From assembly GCA_944369635.1 (NCBI GenBank), contig CALVXL010000154.1:1-25933 (forward strand): DNA of 25,933 nt, read 5' to 3'. Every line of letters begins with the position of its first letter. The stretch's first letter is position 1. The notes beneath the pieces are model-generated. The model saw nothing but the letters and a program-made list of their open reading frames with translations, did not search any database and was not told the origin of the DNA. Origin of the DNA: an uncultured Clostridia bacterium. GTDB lineage: Bacteria; Bacillota; Clostridia; Christensenellales; Borkfalkiaceae. Below, piece after piece: positions 24,219-25,933 of the stretch. A program made the position numbers and the translations under genes.

Positions 24219-24248
24219 ATTATAATATATTATAAACTTTATTGTCAA
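24219..24248 (-). promoter_or_regulatory. Promoter of leuS
   Basis: On the minus strand a perfect TTGACA (24248-24243), an 18-bp spacer and a perfect TATAAT (24224-24219). The expected start near 24212 gives a leader of about 32 bases. Confidence 0.88.
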
Positions 24249-24281
24249 GATATTTTGCCCGCGAAAAGGAAATTAAAATGA

Positions 24282-24310
24282 TTGCACAGAAGCGAAAAAA
24301 ATGGTATACT
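24282..24310 (+). promoter_or_regulatory. Promoter of galK-galM
   Basis: TTGCAC (24282-24287), a 17-bp spacer and TATACT (24305-24310). The expected start near 24317 lies downstream of an in-frame ATG at 24301, which supports the galK start at 24334. It is back to back with the leuS promoter, the two -35 boxes being 33 bp apart. Confidence 0.75.
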
Positions 24311-24333
24311 GTAAAAAAACGGAAGGGGCAACT

Positions 24334-25578
24334 ATGGAATTCGGAAAAAAAACTGTGAACAGCGCTGCGGAAGTGGCAAAATATTTTCCCGTTCTCTATG
24401 GCGAAACAAGTGAACGGCAATTAAAGCGCTATGATAAACTGATTGAACGTTTTCGCGCGGAAAAGGGAAAAACGGGATATATGGCTTCGTCGAGCGGCAG
24501 AGTGGAAGTGATCGGAAATCATACTGACCATAACGGCGGCGTGGCCGTCGGGTGTGCGATCAGTCTGGATACGATAGCCATGTTTTTGCCGGAAGATAAC
24601 GGAATCATTACGGTAAAGTCGGAAGGTTATCCCGACGTTGTCGTCGATACGGCTTCCGATAAAAAGCTGCCGGCAGGTTCTTCCGATGCGCTGGTAAAAG
24701 GCATTTGTGAAGGTTTTCTGAAAAGAGGTTATAAAATCGGCGGCTTTACCGCTTGTACGACCAGCAACGTCGCCGGCGGCGCGGGGGTGTCGAGTTCCGC
24801 GTCTTTTGAGATCCTCATATGCGAAATCCTGAACTTTTTATATAATGACGGCAGGGTAAGCGAAAAGGAAAAAGTTTTCATTTCACAATTTGCCGAAAAC
24901 GTTTATTTCGGCAAACCCTGCGGACTTCTCGATCAGAGCGCTATCGCCTTTGGCGGGCTTACGCTTTTGGACTTCAGAACCAAAGGGGACGTTACGCCGA
25001 AACATATCGATTGTGATTTGAACGAATATACGCTTGTCTTAATCGATACGGGCGGAGATCATAAAAATTTAACGGGTGAATATGCCGCAATTACCGAGGA
25101 AATGAAAAAGGTCTGCGCATATTTCGGCAAAGAGCGTTTGATCGAAGTGGATGAGGACGATTTTTACGCCGCGCTTCCCGAACTGAAAAAGAACGTCAAC
25201 GGCAGGGCCATTCTCAGGGCGATTCATTTCTATAACGAAAATAAACGCGTTTACGCATTGGCGGGCGCTCTTACAAACGGGGATTACGAAAGTTTTCTGA
25301 AGTGCATATCCGATTCGGGAATAAGTTCGCAGACCGATCTGCAAAATTGTTTTCCGCAAGGGGACATTGAACAGCTGATTCCTACGGCGCTCGCTATCGG
25401 GCGAAAGTATCTTCACGGAGGAGCAAACCGCGTGCATGGCGGGGGACTTGCTGGAACCACGCTCAATGTCCTGCAGAACGAATGCGTAAAAGAATTTGTA
25501 AACGAAATGTCAAAAATTTACGGAAAGGAGAAAGTGATTCCGTTAAAAGTCCGCAAAGTTGGCACGACGGTTCTTTAA
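24334..25578 (+). CDS. galK: Galactokinase-family GHMP kinase
   Basis: A 414-residue GHMP kinase. Motif 1 is GRVEVIGNHTDHNGG (Arg56, Asn62, His63, Asp65), motif 2 is GGAGVSSSASFE, the likely catalytic base is Asp200 in GLLDQSAIAFGG, and motif 3 is RVHGGGLAGTT. Galactokinases use Glu and Tyr where this protein has Asn62 and His66; a clade annotated as galactokinase in Clostridia shares the GNHTDH form, so some change in sugar preference is possible. GGAAGGGG precedes the ATG. The neighbouring galM supports a role in the Leloir pathway, making galactose 1-phosphate. galM begins seven bases after the stop codon. Confidence 0.87.
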   Translation: MEFGKKTVNSAAEVAKYFPVLYGETSERQLKRYDKLIERFRAEKGKTGYMASSSGRVEVIGNHTDHNGGVAVGCAISLDTIAMFLPEDNGIITVKSEGYPDVVVDTASDKKLPAGSSDALVKGICEGFLKRGYKIGGFTACTTSNVAGGAGVSSSASFEILICEILNFLYNDGRVSEKEKVFISQFAENVYFGKPCGLLDQSAIAFGGLTLLDFRTKGDVTPKHIDCDLNEYTLVLIDTGGDHKNLTGEYAAITEEMKKVCAYFGKERLIEVDEDDFYAALPELKKNVNGRAILRAIHFYNENKRVYALAGALTNGDYESFLKCISDSGISSQTDLQNCFPQGDIEQLIPTALAIGRKYLHGGANRVHGGGLAGTTLNVLQNECVKEFVNEMSKIYGKEKVIPLKVRKVGTTVL

Positions 25579-25585
25579 AAAAATT

Positions 25586-25933
25586 ATGGTTAAACTTATC
25601 GAAGAAAAGAAATTCGGAAACGATATATTCAAATGCTATGAATTATCTTCAGGCAATGGAGTAAGAGCGCAAATCATCAATTACGGCGGAAGAATTCACA
25701 GACTGTTTATATCAGACATAAACGGCGTGGAAAGGGATGTTGTCATCGGATTTAACGATATCAGCGAATACAAAGGTTCGGAAGGATATTTTAATGCGCT
25801 TATTGGGCGAGTCGGAAATCGTATCGGCGGAGCCGAATTTGAATTAAACGGCAAAAAATATGCGCTGTATCCCAATGACAACGGCAATACGCTTCACGGC
25901 GGAAAAGTCGGATTTGATTCGGTTTTCTGGGAT
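25586..25933 (+). CDS. galM: Aldose 1-epimerase (mutarotase), 5' part only
   Basis: The frame from the ATG at 25586 is open to the window edge (116 codons), so the gene is truncated at its 3' end. The product opens with MVKLIEEKKFGNDIFKCYEL and contains the typical INYGGRI, IGRVGNRIGGAEFELNGK and NDNGNTLHGGKVGFD segments; Arg in NRI and His in LHGG are conserved substrate-contact positions of the family. It interconverts the alpha and beta anomers of galactose for galactokinase. The gap to galK is seven bases with no clear ribosome site, so translation is probably coupled. Confidence 0.93.
   Translation, partial: MVKLIEEKKFGNDIFKCYELSSGNGVRAQIINYGGRIHRLFISDINGVERDVVIGFNDISEYKGSEGYFNALIGRVGNRIGGAEFELNGKKYALYPNDNGNTLHGGKVGFDSVFWD

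Noticed and set aside
24301..24333. Upstream ATG of galK at 24301
   Set aside because: It overlaps the -10 region of the likely promoter and would not be transcribed; the ATG at 24334 has a ribosome site.
1..25933. Phage, insertion sequence, CRISPR array or defence system
   Set aside because: No transposase, integrase, cas-like or toxin-antitoxin gene, no regularly spaced repeats and no target-site duplications were seen; all long frames are explained by metabolic or housekeeping genes.

Overview
The window reads as chromosomal DNA of a low-to-moderate GC Gram-positive anaerobe, most likely an uncultured gut Clostridia (perhaps Christensenellales-like; the rank below class is a guess). Supporting signs are AGGAG-type ribosome sites, sigma-A promoters, CCA-encoding tRNA genes, a BspA-type leucine-rich-repeat protein, an Enterococcus-like Ntp V-ATPase operon and short-leader Firmicutes-type genes. 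I see no phage, insertion sequence, CRISPR array or origin.

Layout. 1-1860: the tail of a leucine-rich-repeat surface-type protein, then an SGNH/GDSL esterase with a nested terminator. 1901-2392: a minus-strand tRNA operon Val-Gly-Cys-Leu with a clear promoter and terminator. 2393-2889: non-coding DNA carrying two near-identical strong promoters that face the next operon. 2890-14160: one long plus-strand operon of twelve genes, ntpF-I-K-E-C-G-A-B-D (a complete V-type ATPase set, with a sodium-site signature in the rotor subunit), followed without a terminator by an FAD-dependent dehydrogenase, a ROK glucokinase and a small DUF4870-like membrane protein. 14158-15060: a convergent AraC-family regulator.

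15161-18738: an amino-sugar operon divergent from the AraC gene. It encodes a zinc-motif-free ROK-like kinase, a PIG-L deacetylase, glucosamine-6-phosphate deaminase (NagB) and a cytoplasmic CBM9-like protein. With no NagA-type deacetylase present, the natural reading is a GlcNAc (or related amino sugar) catabolic route in which the PIG-L enzyme supplies the deacetylation step and the AraC protein controls the set. This is the part most likely to be new.

18813-24248: a minus-strand leuS plus CtpE-like P-type ATPase pair. 24282-25933: a divergent galactokinase and aldose 1-epimerase pair, the latter cut by the window edge.

How it fits together: the products feed hexoses and amino sugars into glycolysis (glucokinase, NagB, GalK/GalM), while the V-ATPase and P-type ATPase handle ion gradients at the membrane. 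That grouping is inference; the gene identities mostly rest on clear motifs.
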